From contig JAIQFH010000055.1 of assembly GCA_020073385.1 (NCBI GenBank), forward strand, positions 1 to 44,943: a stretch of 44,943 nt of DNA. Direction: 5' to 3'. Under the pieces are notes generated by a model. That model was not told the origin of the DNA. It did no database searches and saw nothing but the letters and a program-made list of their open reading frames with translations. The DNA comes from Terriglobia bacterium (lineage in GTDB: Bacteria > Acidobacteriota > Terriglobia > Terriglobales > Acidobacteriaceae). Of this stretch, positions 30,260 through 39,048 are shown one piece after another. Position 1 is the stretch's first letter. Each line of letters starts with the position of its first letter. The translations under genes and the position numbers were made by a program.

Positions 30260-31723
30260 GTGGACAAATATAAAGATAAAGCTCGCTTTTTCTTCGAACA
30301 TTACGGCCTGACCGAGCGCGACCTGGAGCGTTATCTGGGCGCCGCGCTTTCAGCCGGAGGCGACTACGCCGACCTGTATTTCGAATATCTTTCGTCGACC
30401 GCACTCTCGATGGACGAGTCGATGATCAAGTCGGCGAGCCAGGGGATCTCGGCTGGGTGCGGGGTCCGCGTGGTCAGCGGCGAGCGCACTGGATACGCCT
30501 ACACCGACGACCTTTCTTCCGACCGCATTCTGCACGCGGCAAAGACAGCAGCGCTGATTGCGAGCGCTCCAGCCAGGGCGACCGTCGCCGGATTTCAGAA
30601 GACCGCGGCGCGCAGCCTCTATCCGGTAACGCTGCCGAGCGTTGACGCCGAGATCAGCGCCAAGGTTGAGTTGCTGATGCGAGCCGACAAGACGGCGCGC
30701 GGATATGATCCGCGCATCAAAGAGGTCCGCGCCAACTATGGCGACGAGCTGCGCAATATTCTGGTGGTCGCCTCCGACGGCACTTTCGCCGAAGACTCGC
30801 AGCCGCTGGCGCGCATGAACGTGAGCTGCATCGCCAAGACCGAAGGCAACTCCGCCCGTGGCACGTCCGGTGGCGGAGGCCGCGTCGCCCTCGACTTCTT
30901 CTTCGGAGACAAGAATCCGGAATTTTTCGCCCGGGAATCCGCGCGCCAGGCGATCCTGCAACTCGATGCTCGCGAAGCGCCTGCCGGAGAAATGGAAGTC
31001 GTGCTCGGACCCGGATGGCCCGGCGTGTTGTTGCATGAAGCCGTTGGCCATGGACTGGAAGCAGACTTCAATCGCAAGAAGACTTCAGCGTTCGCAGGCC
31101 TGATTGGCAAGCGAGTCGCCAGTGAAAAATGCACTGTGGTCGACAATGGCACCATGCCGTGGCGCCGCGGATCGCTCAACGTGGACGACGAGGGCGAACC
31201 GACGCAGGAAACAGTCCTGATCGAAAAAGGAATTCTGAAGGGATATCTCAGCGACAAGCTTTCCTCACGCCTGATGGGCATCGCCGACACGGGCAATGGA
31301 CGCCGCGAGAGCTACGAGCACATCCCTATGCCACGCATGACGAACACATACATGCTGGCGGGGAACGACAATCCGGAAGACATCATCCGCTCGGTGAAGC
31401 ACGGAGTCTACGCCGTCAACTTCGGCGGAGGCCAGGTTGATATCACCAACGGAAAGTTCGTCTTCTCGGCGAGCGAAGCCTACATGATCGAAGACGGCAA
31501 GATCACCGCGCCGATCAAGGGTGCAACGCTGATCGGCAATGGTCCGGATGTGCTGACCAGAGTCTCGATGGTCGGTAACGATCTGAAGCTGGATGAAGGC
31601 GTAGGCACCTGCGGCAAGGATGGGCAGGCCGTCCCGGTAGGCGTGGGTATCCCGACGCTGAAGGTTGATCGCCTGACGGTAGGTGGCACCGCGAGGAAGG
31701 ATCCCGGCGGCTTCATGCAATAA
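30260..31723 (+). CDS. tldD: Metalloprotease subunit TldD
   Basis: A 487-residue protein starting at GTG. The N-terminal domain (ADLYFEYLSSTALSMDESMI) and the zinc motif HEAVGHGLEAD (His259, Glu260, His264) are typical of TldD, as are GYLSDKLSSRLMG, RESYEHIPMPRMTNTY and a C-terminal GGTARKDPGG. With TldE/PmbA it forms a heterodimer that cleaves unfolded peptides, for example in microcin B17 maturation and CcdA turnover in E. coli. The partner gene follows 121 bp downstream in the same direction, so the two are probably co-transcribed. Confidence 0.96.
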   Translation: MDKYKDKARFFFEHYGLTERDLERYLGAALSAGGDYADLYFEYLSSTALSMDESMIKSASQGISAGCGVRVVSGERTGYAYTDDLSSDRILHAAKTAALIASAPARATVAGFQKTAARSLYPVTLPSVDAEISAKVELLMRADKTARGYDPRIKEVRANYGDELRNILVVASDGTFAEDSQPLARMNVSCIAKTEGNSARGTSGGGGRVALDFFFGDKNPEFFARESARQAILQLDAREAPAGEMEVVLGPGWPGVLLHEAVGHGLEADFNRKKTSAFAGLIGKRVASEKCTVVDNGTMPWRRGSLNVDDEGEPTQETVLIEKGILKGYLSDKLSSRLMGIADTGNGRRESYEHIPMPRMTNTYMLAGNDNPEDIIRSVKHGVYAVNFGGGQVDITNGKFVFSASEAYMIEDGKITAPIKGATLIGNGPDVLTRVSMVGNDLKLDEGVGTCGKDGQAVPVGVGIPTLKVDRLTVGGTARKDPGGFMQ

Positions 31724-31725
31724 GA

Positions 31726-31836
31726 TTCATTTGCCACGGATTTTTACGGATCTCACGGATTTCTCAAAGCCTTGTCATCCTGAGGAAGGCGGGTCGTGCG
31801 TTTCCTCTGTGTCCCCCGTGTCCTCTGTGGTGAAAG
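31726..31836. repeat. Three dispersed repeats between tldD and tldE
   Basis: GCCACGGATTTTTACGGATC with TCACGGATTT (31731-31762), CTTGTCATCCTGAGGAAGG (31772-31790) and an inverted ACAGAGG-type copy (31802-31836) follow each other within 121 bp. The gap between two partner genes consists almost entirely of repeats. Confidence 0.65.
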
Positions 31837-31844
31837 ATTTTTCT

Positions 31845-33233
31845 ATGTCCTCAACTGAACTCGAAGCTAAAAATACGAAACTCCAAACTGACCTCCGCGA
31901 AGTCGCCCAGGACATCGTCGCCCGCGCCATGAAAGGCGGAGCATCGGCCGCCGAATGCGTCGTGCGCGAAGGCGACGAATTCTCCACGCTAGTCCGCCTC
32001 GGTCAGGTCGAAACGCTGAAAGAATCCGGCTCGAAATCCATCGGCGTGCGCGTGTTCTTCGGACAGCGGGCCGCCAGCACCTACTCGAGCGATTTCTCCA
32101 AAGAGGGCCTCGACCGCATGGTGAAATCTGCGCTCGAACTGGCGAAGATCACCTCCGAAGATCCCTTTGGCGGAATTCCCGACGCTTCGCAACTCGGCCA
32201 ACTGCAGGGCAATCTCGATCTCTACCACGAAGACGTGTATTCGTTGCATGGCGCCGCCCGTATCGATTACGCGCGCCGCGCCGAGAAGGCCGCTCTCGAT
32301 TTCGACCCGCGCATCAAGAACTCCGAAGGCGGATCGTTCGACGCTGCCACCGGACACAAAGTTCTGGCCAACTCGCACGGATTCGTTGGCGAATACTCGC
32401 GGTCGTACTGCTCCGTCGCCGCGGTCCCCATCGCGCAAACCGACGAGGGCGCGATGCAGCGCGACTACTGGTACTCGGTCGCGCGGACGCTGAAGAAACT
32501 CGACGCTCCCGAAAAAGTTGGCCGAATCGCGGCCGAGCGCACGCTCCGACGGCTCGGAGCCAAAAAAGCGAAGACCGCGACGGTTCCGATCGTTTTCGAT
32601 CCCATGGTCTCGACCTCGATCCTCGAGCACATCTTCGAAGGCATTAACGGGGACTCCGTTTACCGCGGCGCCAGTTTCCTTGCGGGCAAACTCGGGCAGA
32701 AGATCGCCGGCGACAACGTCACGGTGATCGACGACGGCACGATCCCCGGCGGGTTCGGCACCGCTCCGTTCGACGGCGAGGGCATCCCTACGCGTCGCAC
32801 CGTTGTTATCGAGAATGGTGTGCTCAAGTCGTACCTGTTGAACACCTACACGGCGAAAAAGCTCGGTCTGCAAACGACGGCGAATGCCGCGCGCGGGCTG
32901 GCGGGCACGCCGGGCATCGGCCCGGGGAATTACTTCCTGCAGCCTGGTGCGAAGAGTCCGAAAGAATTAGTCGCAGGCATCAAGGAAGGCTTGTACGTGA
33001 CGGAGTTCCTGGGGCAGGGCGTGAATCTTGTGACTGGAGATTACTCGCGCGGTGCGTCCGGGCTCTGGATTCAGAACGGTGAAATCACATATCCGGTGGA
33101 AGAAATCACGGTCGCGGGGAATCTGAAAGACCTGTTCTTCAACATCTCGGAAATCGCAAACGACCTTGAATTCCGCGGCTCCGTCGCGGCACCGACAATC
33201 CGCATCGACGGCTTAACCGTAGGCGGCGAATAG
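31845..33233 (+). CDS. pmbA: TldE/PmbA metalloprotease-complex subunit
   Basis: A 462-residue protein from ATG at 31845; the longer frame to 31683 runs through repeats. It shows the TldE features AAECVVREGDEFSTLVRLGQ, VETLKESGSKSIGVRVFFGQ, VFDPMVSTSILEHIFEGING, DDGTIPGGFGTAPFDGEGIP and a final EFRGSVAAPTIRIDGLTVGG. TldE lacks the HExxxH zinc site and gates access to TldD. It lies downstream of tldD and completes the complex. Confidence 0.95.
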   Translation: MSSTELEAKNTKLQTDLREVAQDIVARAMKGGASAAECVVREGDEFSTLVRLGQVETLKESGSKSIGVRVFFGQRAASTYSSDFSKEGLDRMVKSALELAKITSEDPFGGIPDASQLGQLQGNLDLYHEDVYSLHGAARIDYARRAEKAALDFDPRIKNSEGGSFDAATGHKVLANSHGFVGEYSRSYCSVAAVPIAQTDEGAMQRDYWYSVARTLKKLDAPEKVGRIAAERTLRRLGAKKAKTATVPIVFDPMVSTSILEHIFEGINGDSVYRGASFLAGKLGQKIAGDNVTVIDDGTIPGGFGTAPFDGEGIPTRRTVVIENGVLKSYLLNTYTAKKLGLQTTANAARGLAGTPGIGPGNYFLQPGAKSPKELVAGIKEGLYVTEFLGQGVNLVTGDYSRGASGLWIQNGEITYPVEEITVAGNLKDLFFNISEIANDLEFRGSVAAPTIRIDGLTVGGE

Positions 33234-33235
33234 CT

Positions 33236-33273
33236 TGTGTAGGGACGGACGCCTCGTCCGTCCCGCGAGCGTG
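33236..33273. repeat. Inverted copy of the GGACGGAC-type hairpin
   Basis: TGTAGGGACGGACGCCTCGT with CCGTCCCGCGAGCG directly follows the pmbA stop. Related copies are at 12041, 12740, 14080, 17958, 18241 and 35030. Confidence 0.6.
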
Positions 33274-33354
33274 CTTCTCATCTCCAGTTCACCTTCCGTA
33301 GATCCTCCAAATCCACCGCGCTTCATGCAATACAATTCCATGCACACGGACGGT

Positions 33355-33428
33355 TCACCCTGTGGTTCTCTGTGACCTCTGTGGTGGGTGCTTTTTTCAC
33401 CACAGAGGACACAGAGATCCACAGAGGA
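33355..33428. repeat. Inverted pair of ACAGAGG-type repeats
   Basis: CCTGTGGTTCTCTGTGACCT followed by CTGTGGTG (33358-33386) and CACCACAGAGGACACAGAGA with TCCACAGAGGA (33398-33428) are inverted around about 10 bp. They could form a 25-30 bp hairpin just upstream of the next gene. Confidence 0.65.
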
Positions 33429-33447
33429 TCACTGCCGAGGTGCGCTC

Positions 33448-33837
33448 ATGAAGTACGCCAAAATTGTTTTCTGGATTGCTGCGATCTGGGGAATTCTCGT
33501 CATCACGCCTCTGTATTTTCTCTATGATACGATCGGACGCCAGGACCCGCCTGCGATCACGCATCCCGGGTTCTACTACGGGTTCGCGGGCTGCGCCCTT
33601 GCCTGGCAGTTCGCGTTTATAGTCATCGCGAGGGATCCGGTCCGCTTCCGCGCGATGATGATCCCTTCAGTTTTCGAGAAATTCAGCTTTGCCGTCGCGC
33701 AGACTGTGCTCTATGTTCAGCACCGTCTTCATCCGTCCGACCTGGCCCTCGGCGGAATTGACGGCCTTCTCGGAGTATTGTTCTTGGTTGCGTTCTTTCG
33801 GACTTCGGGCAGAACGCCGTCGCTGGATAAAGCCTAA
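33448..33837 (+). CDS. Small four-helix membrane protein
   Basis: A 129-residue protein from ATG at 33448 (MKYAKIVFWIAAIWGILVIT). It has four membrane helices, roughly at 5-24, 43-62, 71-91 and 104-122. The loop YDTIGRQDPPAITHPGFYYG and the end FFRTSGRTPSLDKA are polar. It resembles small DUF-type membrane proteins common in Acidobacteriota, without known role. An amidohydrolase gene starts 15 bp after its stop on the same strand, so the two are likely co-transcribed. Confidence 0.7.
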   Translation: MKYAKIVFWIAAIWGILVITPLYFLYDTIGRQDPPAITHPGFYYGFAGCALAWQFAFIVIARDPVRFRAMMIPSVFEKFSFAVAQTVLYVQHRLHPSDLALGGIDGLLGVLFLVAFFRTSGRTPSLDKA

Positions 33838-33852
33838 TCACCGGGAGCACTC

Positions 33853-34983
33853 ATGAACCGCCGCGCATTCCTGAAATCCGCCAACATCGCTGGACTCGCG
33901 ATCGCTCTTCCATCTGCTACATTTGCGGCCGAGGAAAAGAAAGCAACTCCTGCGAACGCATCCTCCGACCCCAGGACCATTCTTCTCAAAGACTATCGGC
34001 CGCGCTCGATCTACAAAGTTCCGGTCACACAGGTCGAGAAAGCGAAGTTCCCGATTATTGATATGCATTCGCACCCCGAGCCCAAGACCGACGCTGAGAT
34101 CAACACATGGATCAAGAATATGGACGAGGTCGGCGTGGAAAAATCCATGGTCCTGACGATGACCACCGGGAAGCCCTTCGACGAGATCAACGCGAAGTAT
34201 TCCAAGCATCCCGACCGCTTCGAAGTCTGGTGCGGCCTGGATTTTTCGGGACACAGCGGGCCCGGATTTCCCGAGAGTGCCGTTCGCGAGATCACGCGCT
34301 GCCACGAAGCCGGCGCGAAGGGGATTGGTGAAATCCACGACAAAGGGCAAGGCCTGCGCTCAGGAAAATCCACGGCGCCCGGCATCCACCCGGACGACCC
34401 GCGCGTGGACGCAATCTGGGAAAAGGCCGCCGAACTCCACATGCCCATTAGCCTGCACGTGGCCGATCCCATATGGATGTATCAACCCATGGACGAGCAC
34501 AACGATGGGCTGATGAACGCCTATGAATGGCGCTTGGATAATCAGCCCAACATCGTCAAGCTTCCGGGGATGATTGAAATCCTTGAGCGCACCGCGGCGC
34601 GGCATCGGAAGACAACATTCGTTGCGTGCCACTTCGCCAATCTCGATTACGATCTCGCGCACCTGGGGGAAGTTTTCGAGCGCAACCCGAATCTTTACGC
34701 CGACATTTCCGCCCGCTACGCCGAGACCGCGCCGATTCCCCGCTTCGCCGCGCAGTTTTATGCGAAGTATTCAGACCGGCTGGTTTACGGCACCGACATG
34801 GGATTCGACACGAGGATGTACCGCATTACCTTCCGCATTCTCGAGTCGCAGGACGAGCATTTCTACGAAACCAATCAGTTCGGGTATCACTGGCCGCTGT
34901 ACGGGCTGGGACTTGGCGATGAGATTCTCGATCGCGTGTATCGTGGGAACGCGGCTAAGCTGCTGGCGGCGCGATCAAGCTAG
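33853..34983 (+). CDS. Amidohydrolase-family protein with Tat signal
   Basis: A 376-residue protein. The N-terminus MNRRAFLKSANIAGLAIALP is a twin-arginine signal (RRAFLK) cleaved near ATFAAEE. The TIM-barrel metal motif is IIDMHSHPEPKTDAEINTWI (HxH-like). HLPISLHVADPIWMY, FVACHFANLDYDLAHLGEVF and YGTDMGFDTRMYRITFRILE fit the amidohydrolase-2 (PF04909) branch, with later His and Asp ligands present. Enzymes of this branch include decarboxylases and lactonases; the substrate is unknown. It would act in the periplasm after folding in the cytosol. Confidence 0.88.
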   Translation: MNRRAFLKSANIAGLAIALPSATFAAEEKKATPANASSDPRTILLKDYRPRSIYKVPVTQVEKAKFPIIDMHSHPEPKTDAEINTWIKNMDEVGVEKSMVLTMTTGKPFDEINAKYSKHPDRFEVWCGLDFSGHSGPGFPESAVREITRCHEAGAKGIGEIHDKGQGLRSGKSTAPGIHPDDPRVDAIWEKAAELHMPISLHVADPIWMYQPMDEHNDGLMNAYEWRLDNQPNIVKLPGMIEILERTAARHRKTTFVACHFANLDYDLAHLGEVFERNPNLYADISARYAETAPIPRFAAQFYAKYSDRLVYGTDMGFDTRMYRITFRILESQDEHFYETNQFGYHWPLYGLGLGDEILDRVYRGNAAKLLAARSS

Positions 34984-35012
34984 AAGACTCTTCACGCGGG
35001 ATGCAGACCACA

Positions 35013-35056
35013 CGCTCGCTTTGCTCGCGGGACGGACGAGGCGTCCGTCCCTACAC
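35013..35056. repeat. GGACGGAC-type dispersed hairpin
   Basis: GCTCGCTTTGCTCGCGGGAC leading into GGACGAGGCGTCCGTCCCTACACG. It separates the amidohydrolase gene from the converging OmpA-like gene. Confidence 0.6.
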
Positions 35057-35064
35057 GAGCACAC

Positions 35065-36768
35065 TTACTGATGCGGCGCGGCCGCGGCTGACGTTGCAGG
35101 GCCTGACGATGGCGCGTCGAAGGAATTGCCGATGGCGTCGCCGGAGAGGACTAGCTCCACGCGGCGGTTTTGCTGGCGGCCTTCGGGGGTGTCGTTGGAG
35201 GCGATGGGAGCGGTCTTGCCGAAGCCGTGCGCTTCGACGGAGCTCGACCCAATTCCCTGCTGCACGAAATAGTCGCGAACCGCTTGCGCGCGCAGCTCCG
35301 AGAGGCTTTGGTTATATTCATCGCCGCCGACGCTGTCGGTGTGTCCTTCGACCGAGACATGCAGGCTGGGATAGGCGAGAATGATGCCGGAAACTTTCGC
35401 CAGGCGTTCGCGGGCTCCGGGAGCGAGTTCGTAGCTGCCGCTGCGGAAGAGGACGTCGGACATATTAGCGACAAGCCCGCGGGCGGAGTCGCGAGTGGCA
35501 AGAATCGAGTTCAGCTGCTGCAGGAGGCGTTCGCGAAGTTCCTGCTTCTCGCGTTCGGCCTGCTGGCGTAGGTTTTCTGACTGAGCGGCAGCGGCGCGAG
35601 CCTGAACGGTTTCAGCTGCGAGCGCCTGCTGTTGCGCGACAGCATCCGCTTTCGCCTTCTCGGCTTCTTCTTTCTGGCGGGCGGCTTCCTGCGCAGCGGC
35701 CAGGGCTTCCTGCTTCATTTGCTCGGCTTCCGCCTTAGCTTGTACAGCAGCGGCACGATCTTTCTCGGCTTGCATGCGGGCCTGTTCGGCGGCCTGGCGC
35801 GCGGCTTCCGCGTCGGCGCGGCGCTTGGCTTCGGCTTCGGCATCGGCGCGGGCCTTCGCCTCACGTGCGGCGGCGGCAGCTTGCGCTTCTTCTTCCGCCT
35901 TTTGCTTGACAGCCATCACGCGCGCCTCTTCGGCGGTTTGTGTGGCTTCCTTGGCGGCGGCCTCGACCACGTCCTTCTTCTGCTTCTGACGATAGAACTC
36001 TTCGGCGTGCAGCAACTGCTGGCCGGCCTTGGAAAGAATCGACGGCGCGTATTTGTCGGCTAAAGCGATATGCGCGATGCGGAGCGCGTTGCGTGCTTCA
36101 AACAGCTCCAGCGGAGTCTTGGAGTCGATGCCGAAGATGGCGTCCTGAATGTGCGCGTTGGTCGCGGAATAAGTGCCGCGAGTCACGAGTTCGTACTTGG
36201 CATCGATGTTCTCGGTCGCTGCGCCGCTGATCGACGAGCTCTCGGCGACGACCATGTTGCCGGGCTGGGTCACTGCGAAGTACGGCTCGGCGGTGACGAT
36301 CAGGCCGAAGGTCTGCAAATCCGTGAAGGCTTTGAGCTGGGCATTGCCGTGGTGATCGAGAGTCAGCTCGCCAAGATTGTCGGGACGTCCCTGCGGCGAG
36401 ATTGCCCAAAGAACATATGTCAGATACTCGAGCCCGAACTTGGTAGCGTCTTCGAAGCCTTCGAACTTGGCTTCGATCTGGAAATTCGTCTTCTTGCCTT
36501 CGACCTTCGCTTCGCCGGTGGCGCGCTGCATCAGATCGCTGCCGTGAAAGTCGACTCTGGTCGATCCACCCTGCAAGCGATAGTGCATTGCTTTGATGGT
36601 GCGCATCACCGTGGGCGCAGGAGCAGCGTTGAGTACACCGCTCGATGTGGTGGCGACCGTCGTCGTGGTGACCGTTTGCGTGGTCGAGTACGTTGACGGA
36701 GCTTGGGTTTGCGCGGACGCGAGCGCCGCGGCGGCAGAGAAGACAACGGCCAGACACAGTTTTTTCAC
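35065..36768 (-). CDS. OmpA-family protein with long Ala/Glu coiled coil
   Basis: A 567-residue protein from GTG at 36768 (VKKLCLAVVFSAAAALASAQ, signal peptide). A Thr/Ser-rich start and a beta-rich domain (about 50-230: MHYRLQGGSTRVDFHGSDLM, VEGKKTNFQIEAKFEGFEDA, LTLDHHGNAQLKAF) are followed by about 170 residues of Ala/Glu/Lys-rich coiled coil (KAEEEAQAAAAAREAKARAD...). A C-terminal OmpA-like domain carries peptidoglycan-binding motifs (LHVSVEGHTDSVGGDEYNQS, LSELRAQAVRDYF, HGFGKTAPIASNDTPEGRQQ, NRRVELVL). It is probably periplasmic, linking an outer-membrane or soluble domain to peptidoglycan. An alternative ATG at 36840 would extend the N-terminus without a signal. Confidence 0.88.
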   Translation of the reverse strand: MKKLCLAVVFSAAAALASAQTQAPSTYSTTQTVTTTTVATTSSGVLNAAPAPTVMRTIKAMHYRLQGGSTRVDFHGSDLMQRATGEAKVEGKKTNFQIEAKFEGFEDATKFGLEYLTYVLWAISPQGRPDNLGELTLDHHGNAQLKAFTDLQTFGLIVTAEPYFAVTQPGNMVVAESSSISGAATENIDAKYELVTRGTYSATNAHIQDAIFGIDSKTPLELFEARNALRIAHIALADKYAPSILSKAGQQLLHAEEFYRQKQKKDVVEAAAKEATQTAEEARVMAVKQKAEEEAQAAAAAREAKARADAEAEAKRRADAEAARQAAEQARMQAEKDRAAAVQAKAEAEQMKQEALAAAQEAARQKEEAEKAKADAVAQQQALAAETVQARAAAAQSENLRQQAEREKQELRERLLQQLNSILATRDSARGLVANMSDVLFRSGSYELAPGARERLAKVSGIILAYPSLHVSVEGHTDSVGGDEYNQSLSELRAQAVRDYFVQQGIGSSSVEAHGFGKTAPIASNDTPEGRQQNRRVELVLSGDAIGNSFDAPSSGPATSAAAAPHQ

Positions 36769-36889
36769 AGTGTTTCTCGATCTGGGGGAGACAGAGATTT
36801 CTAATCTTCTATATGGTGCGGGATGAGTGTCTGAATGCAAAGGACAAGAAGGGTGGGGACTTTAGTAACCGGTCGGAGATAGTGGTGGG

Positions 36890-36962
36890 GTGCTCGGCTT
36901 CGCCTTCGCTGGACAGCCCCTTCGACTGCGCTCAGGGCAGGCTACGGCGGCTGTCCCCACAT
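36890..36962. repeat. Dispersed repeat GGACAGCC...GGCTGTCCCCACATG with nested unit
   Basis: GGTGCTCGGCTTCGCCTTCG precedes GGACAGCC. The palindrome is interrupted by CCTTCGACTGCGCTCAGGGC, a unit seen elsewhere on its own. It shows one repeat inserted into another, close to the stop of the YCF48-like gene. Confidence 0.6.
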
Positions 36963-36968
36963 GGACTG

Positions 36969-38132
36969 TTAAGGGATGTCGGCGATGGTGCCTTTGGGGC
37001 CGACGATCAGCGCTCCGCCCTCTGGAAAGGGGCTGACGGCGTTGAAGGCGAAGCCTTGCTTCTTCTTCCCGTTGATGCGGCGGGGATCGTTCGGCGGGCG
37101 GAAGTCGAAGATGAAATCTTCCCCGACGACGAAGAGACGCTGAGGCGCTACCGGCTTAGTCAGCTTTTTCTCGATCCCTTTCGCCGGTTGCTCTTCGGAC
37201 TGCCGGAGCGCTGCAGCATTCACCTGCTGGTCGTAGGCCAGGGCCGAGAAGTATGCCTGCGGATGCAGGTTGGAGAGCGTCCACGTCTTGCCGCCATCAT
37301 TGGTAAAGGCGAGGTTAGGACCGTCATCGTCGGGATGCTTATAGTCGCCGCCGGCGATGACGCCGTGACGTGCGTCGCGGAAGGCGATGGAGAAGATGCC
37401 CGCGGATTCGGGGCCGTGGAGGATGGGAGTGTTGAAGGCCTCCCAGGTTTTTCCGCGGTCTGGGGAGTGGAAGACGCGGGCCGCTTTGCCGCCGGTGGCA
37501 AACCAGATGTTGGCATCAGGGGCTGAAGCCCCTTCTTTTTCGGAGGCTGACGCGGCGCTAAAATGCCGCTCTTCCCCCAATGCAATGCAACTATTGCTGG
37601 CCGCGAAAGCGCCCTCACCGTCGAGGGCGTCGGGAAGTTGCGAATGTGGGATGGCATGCCAGGATTCGCCATCTTCCGTAGCGAGCAACTCGAATTTCGG
37701 TTTCCCCTTTTCGTCGGGGATGGGATCGCCGAGGACGATGCCATGCTTTGGATCCCAGAAGGCCATGGAGTCGAAGAATCCCTTGGGATTCGAGTTGGTG
37801 AACTGCTGTTGCCAGTGCTGGCCCCCGTCTGACGTGTGGTAGATGCGCGACTGGTCACCCGGGCCCGCGGACATCAGGAAAGCTTCGTTTGCCGAGAATG
37901 CCACTACGGCCCGGAAGTCGAGCGTCGTGGCGTCAGGGACCTGGCCGGGAATCCATGTTTGGCCGCCGTCCGTGGTGCGGAGATAGGTGCCGTGCGTGCC
38001 GCTGGCCCAGGCGACCTGGCGCGAGACCGCACTCACGCCGCGGAGATTCTCGGTCGTGTGGGATGTCTGCACTCTAGGACCGGACTGAGCGACGGCGGTG
38101 GCGATTAAGAAGAGCAATGGCAGGATGCGCAT
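36969..38132 (-). CDS. Exported YCF48-like/BNR-repeat propeller protein
   Basis: A 387-residue protein from ATG at 38132 (MRILPLLFLIATAVAQS signal); upstream frame up to 38261 is repeat. It is a beta-propeller with BNR/YCF48-like blades: TDGGQTWIPGQVPDATTLDF, TSDGGQHWQQQF, SPDRGKTWEAFNTPIL and TNDGGKTWTLSNLHPQAYFS. GIVLGDPIPDEKGKPKFELL and AGGDYKHPDDDGPNLAF are typical of an oxidoreductase-like propeller subfamily of Acidobacteriota. Residues about 194-216 (GEERHFSAASASEKEGASAP) are encoded by dispersed palindromes (37515-37578), an in-frame insert between blades. The role is unknown. Confidence 0.82.
   Translation of the reverse strand: MRILPLLFLIATAVAQSGPRVQTSHTTENLRGVSAVSRQVAWASGTHGTYLRTTDGGQTWIPGQVPDATTLDFRAVVAFSANEAFLMSAGPGDQSRIYHTSDGGQHWQQQFTNSNPKGFFDSMAFWDPKHGIVLGDPIPDEKGKPKFELLATEDGESWHAIPHSQLPDALDGEGAFAASNSCIALGEERHFSAASASEKEGASAPDANIWFATGGKAARVFHSPDRGKTWEAFNTPILHGPESAGIFSIAFRDARHGVIAGGDYKHPDDDGPNLAFTNDGGKTWTLSNLHPQAYFSALAYDQQVNAAALRQSEEQPAKGIEKKLTKPVAPQRLFVVGEDFIFDFRPPNDPRRINGKKKQGFAFNAVSPFPEGGALIVGPKGTIADIP
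37515..37578. repeat. GGGGCTGAAGCCCC + GCGGCGCTAAAATGCCGC repeat inside the YCF48-like gene
   Basis: It has the same two-hairpin layout as the intergenic copy at 40316-40386 (GGGGCTAAAGCCCC, then GCGGCGCTAAAGCGCCGCTC with TTCCACGG) and the copy inside yidD at 42318-42392. Here it is translated. Confidence 0.75.
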
Positions 38133-38169
38133 CGGGGATTCTCGGAGCATTTTTGAGTGACTGAAGATT

Positions 38170-38294
38170 CTTACCACAGAGGACACAGAGGAGCACAGAG
38201 GAATCCGGGCGTGATTTGGAGAACTGCCGGCCAAATGTTCAGGTGGCGGGGCGGAGCGCAAGATGCGCTCCGGACAGCCGGCAGGATGCCGGCG
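38170..38294. repeat. ACAGAGG-type repeat and two perfect short hairpins
   Basis: TTACCACAGAGGACACAGAG with GAGCACAGAGG (38170-38203) is followed by GGAGCGCAAGATGCGCTCC (38253-38271) and GCCGGCAGGATGCCGGC (38277-38293), a third repeat type. It fills the gap between the YCF48-like gene and the DUF2911-like gene. Confidence 0.65.
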
Positions 38295-38307
38295 CTACCG
38301 ATCAAGG

Positions 38308-38805
38308 TCATTTTGCCGTGAAGTCTACAAAGGACGCGGTTTTGCCAATGTACACACGCAAGCTGCATCGGGCGCCGACGTGAGCGAAGGCCACTTCGAG
38401 TTGATCGGTGGACGATTCCACCTGAGCGGTTTCCATCTGACTACGAGCCACGTCTTGCTTCTCGTCGTACGCTGATCCCGCGGTGACGTTTTTGTTCACG
38501 ACGATTGACCAGTTGCCGCGGGCGGGTATCGGATAGACGGTGTACGCGCCGATAGGAATCATGGAGCTGCCGAGCGACAGTTGCGCCTCGGTGAACAGCG
38601 TCATGGGAGTCCCGCCCGGGGCCCACGGCTTGCCGTTGGAAATCCTCTCTTGTTTGGCTGAGACGGGCGTGTAGCGAATGTAAACCTGGCGTCCATCATC
38701 GAGATTGCAGGTCGTAGTGGATTGATTGCCTCCGCTTTGCGCGGAGACGAAGGGGGCTAAGAAAAACGATATGAGTACCACTCTCCAGACGATCGTGGCC
38801 GACAT
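38308..38805 (-). CDS. Exported DUF2911-like protein
   Basis: A 165-residue protein from ATG at 38805, behind GGGAGG. Signal peptide RVVLISFFLAPFVSAQSGGN. The body has QVYIRYTPVSAKQERISNGK, PWAPGGTPMTLFTEAQLSLG and PIGAYTVYPIPARGNWSIVV. The family pattern Y..P.......F......WR.GA....T........G....AG.Y.LF..P....W..I.N is visible in modified form, and it ends VGARCSLRVYIGKTASFVDF. DUF2911 proteins are exported and of unknown function. Only the last part of the consensus is well kept, so this assignment is moderate. Confidence 0.7.
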   Translation of the reverse strand: MSATIVWRVVLISFFLAPFVSAQSGGNQSTTTCNLDDGRQVYIRYTPVSAKQERISNGKPWAPGGTPMTLFTEAQLSLGSSMIPIGAYTVYPIPARGNWSIVVNKNVTAGSAYDEKQDVARSQMETAQVESSTDQLEVAFAHVGARCSLRVYIGKTASFVDFTAK

Positions 38806-39048
38806 GTGGAAAGCCTCCCGCGCAGAAGTGTATAGCCGGAAGGGGTTCTTGGGGAAGGGATTTAGCAGTGGAGAGCTCCCGACAGCGGGGCCAAAGGCAT
38901 TCGCCACGAAGGTCAGGAAGAAACACGAAGGAGCGCGTAGCCTTCAGTCTCGTTCGTGATGGACCTTCGGTGACGTTTAATGCCGCCCTGGCCGTTGCTA
39001 CCGTCAGTGTCAGGCACGGGTGCGTCAGGTGCCCAGCGAGGGGAGTCC

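Noticed and set aside
30037..30273. 78-residue plus-strand frame (MTNEHWHVEIFWRDGTQVQA...)
   Set aside because: The first 45 residues look protein-like, but the rest is not and the frame overlaps the tldD start; no ribosome-binding site. Possibly a remnant, not supported as a gene.
3358..33428. Short ACAGAGG units as a CRISPR array
   Set aside because: Units are about 10 bp without regular spacers and occur as dispersed single elements; no cas gene is present.
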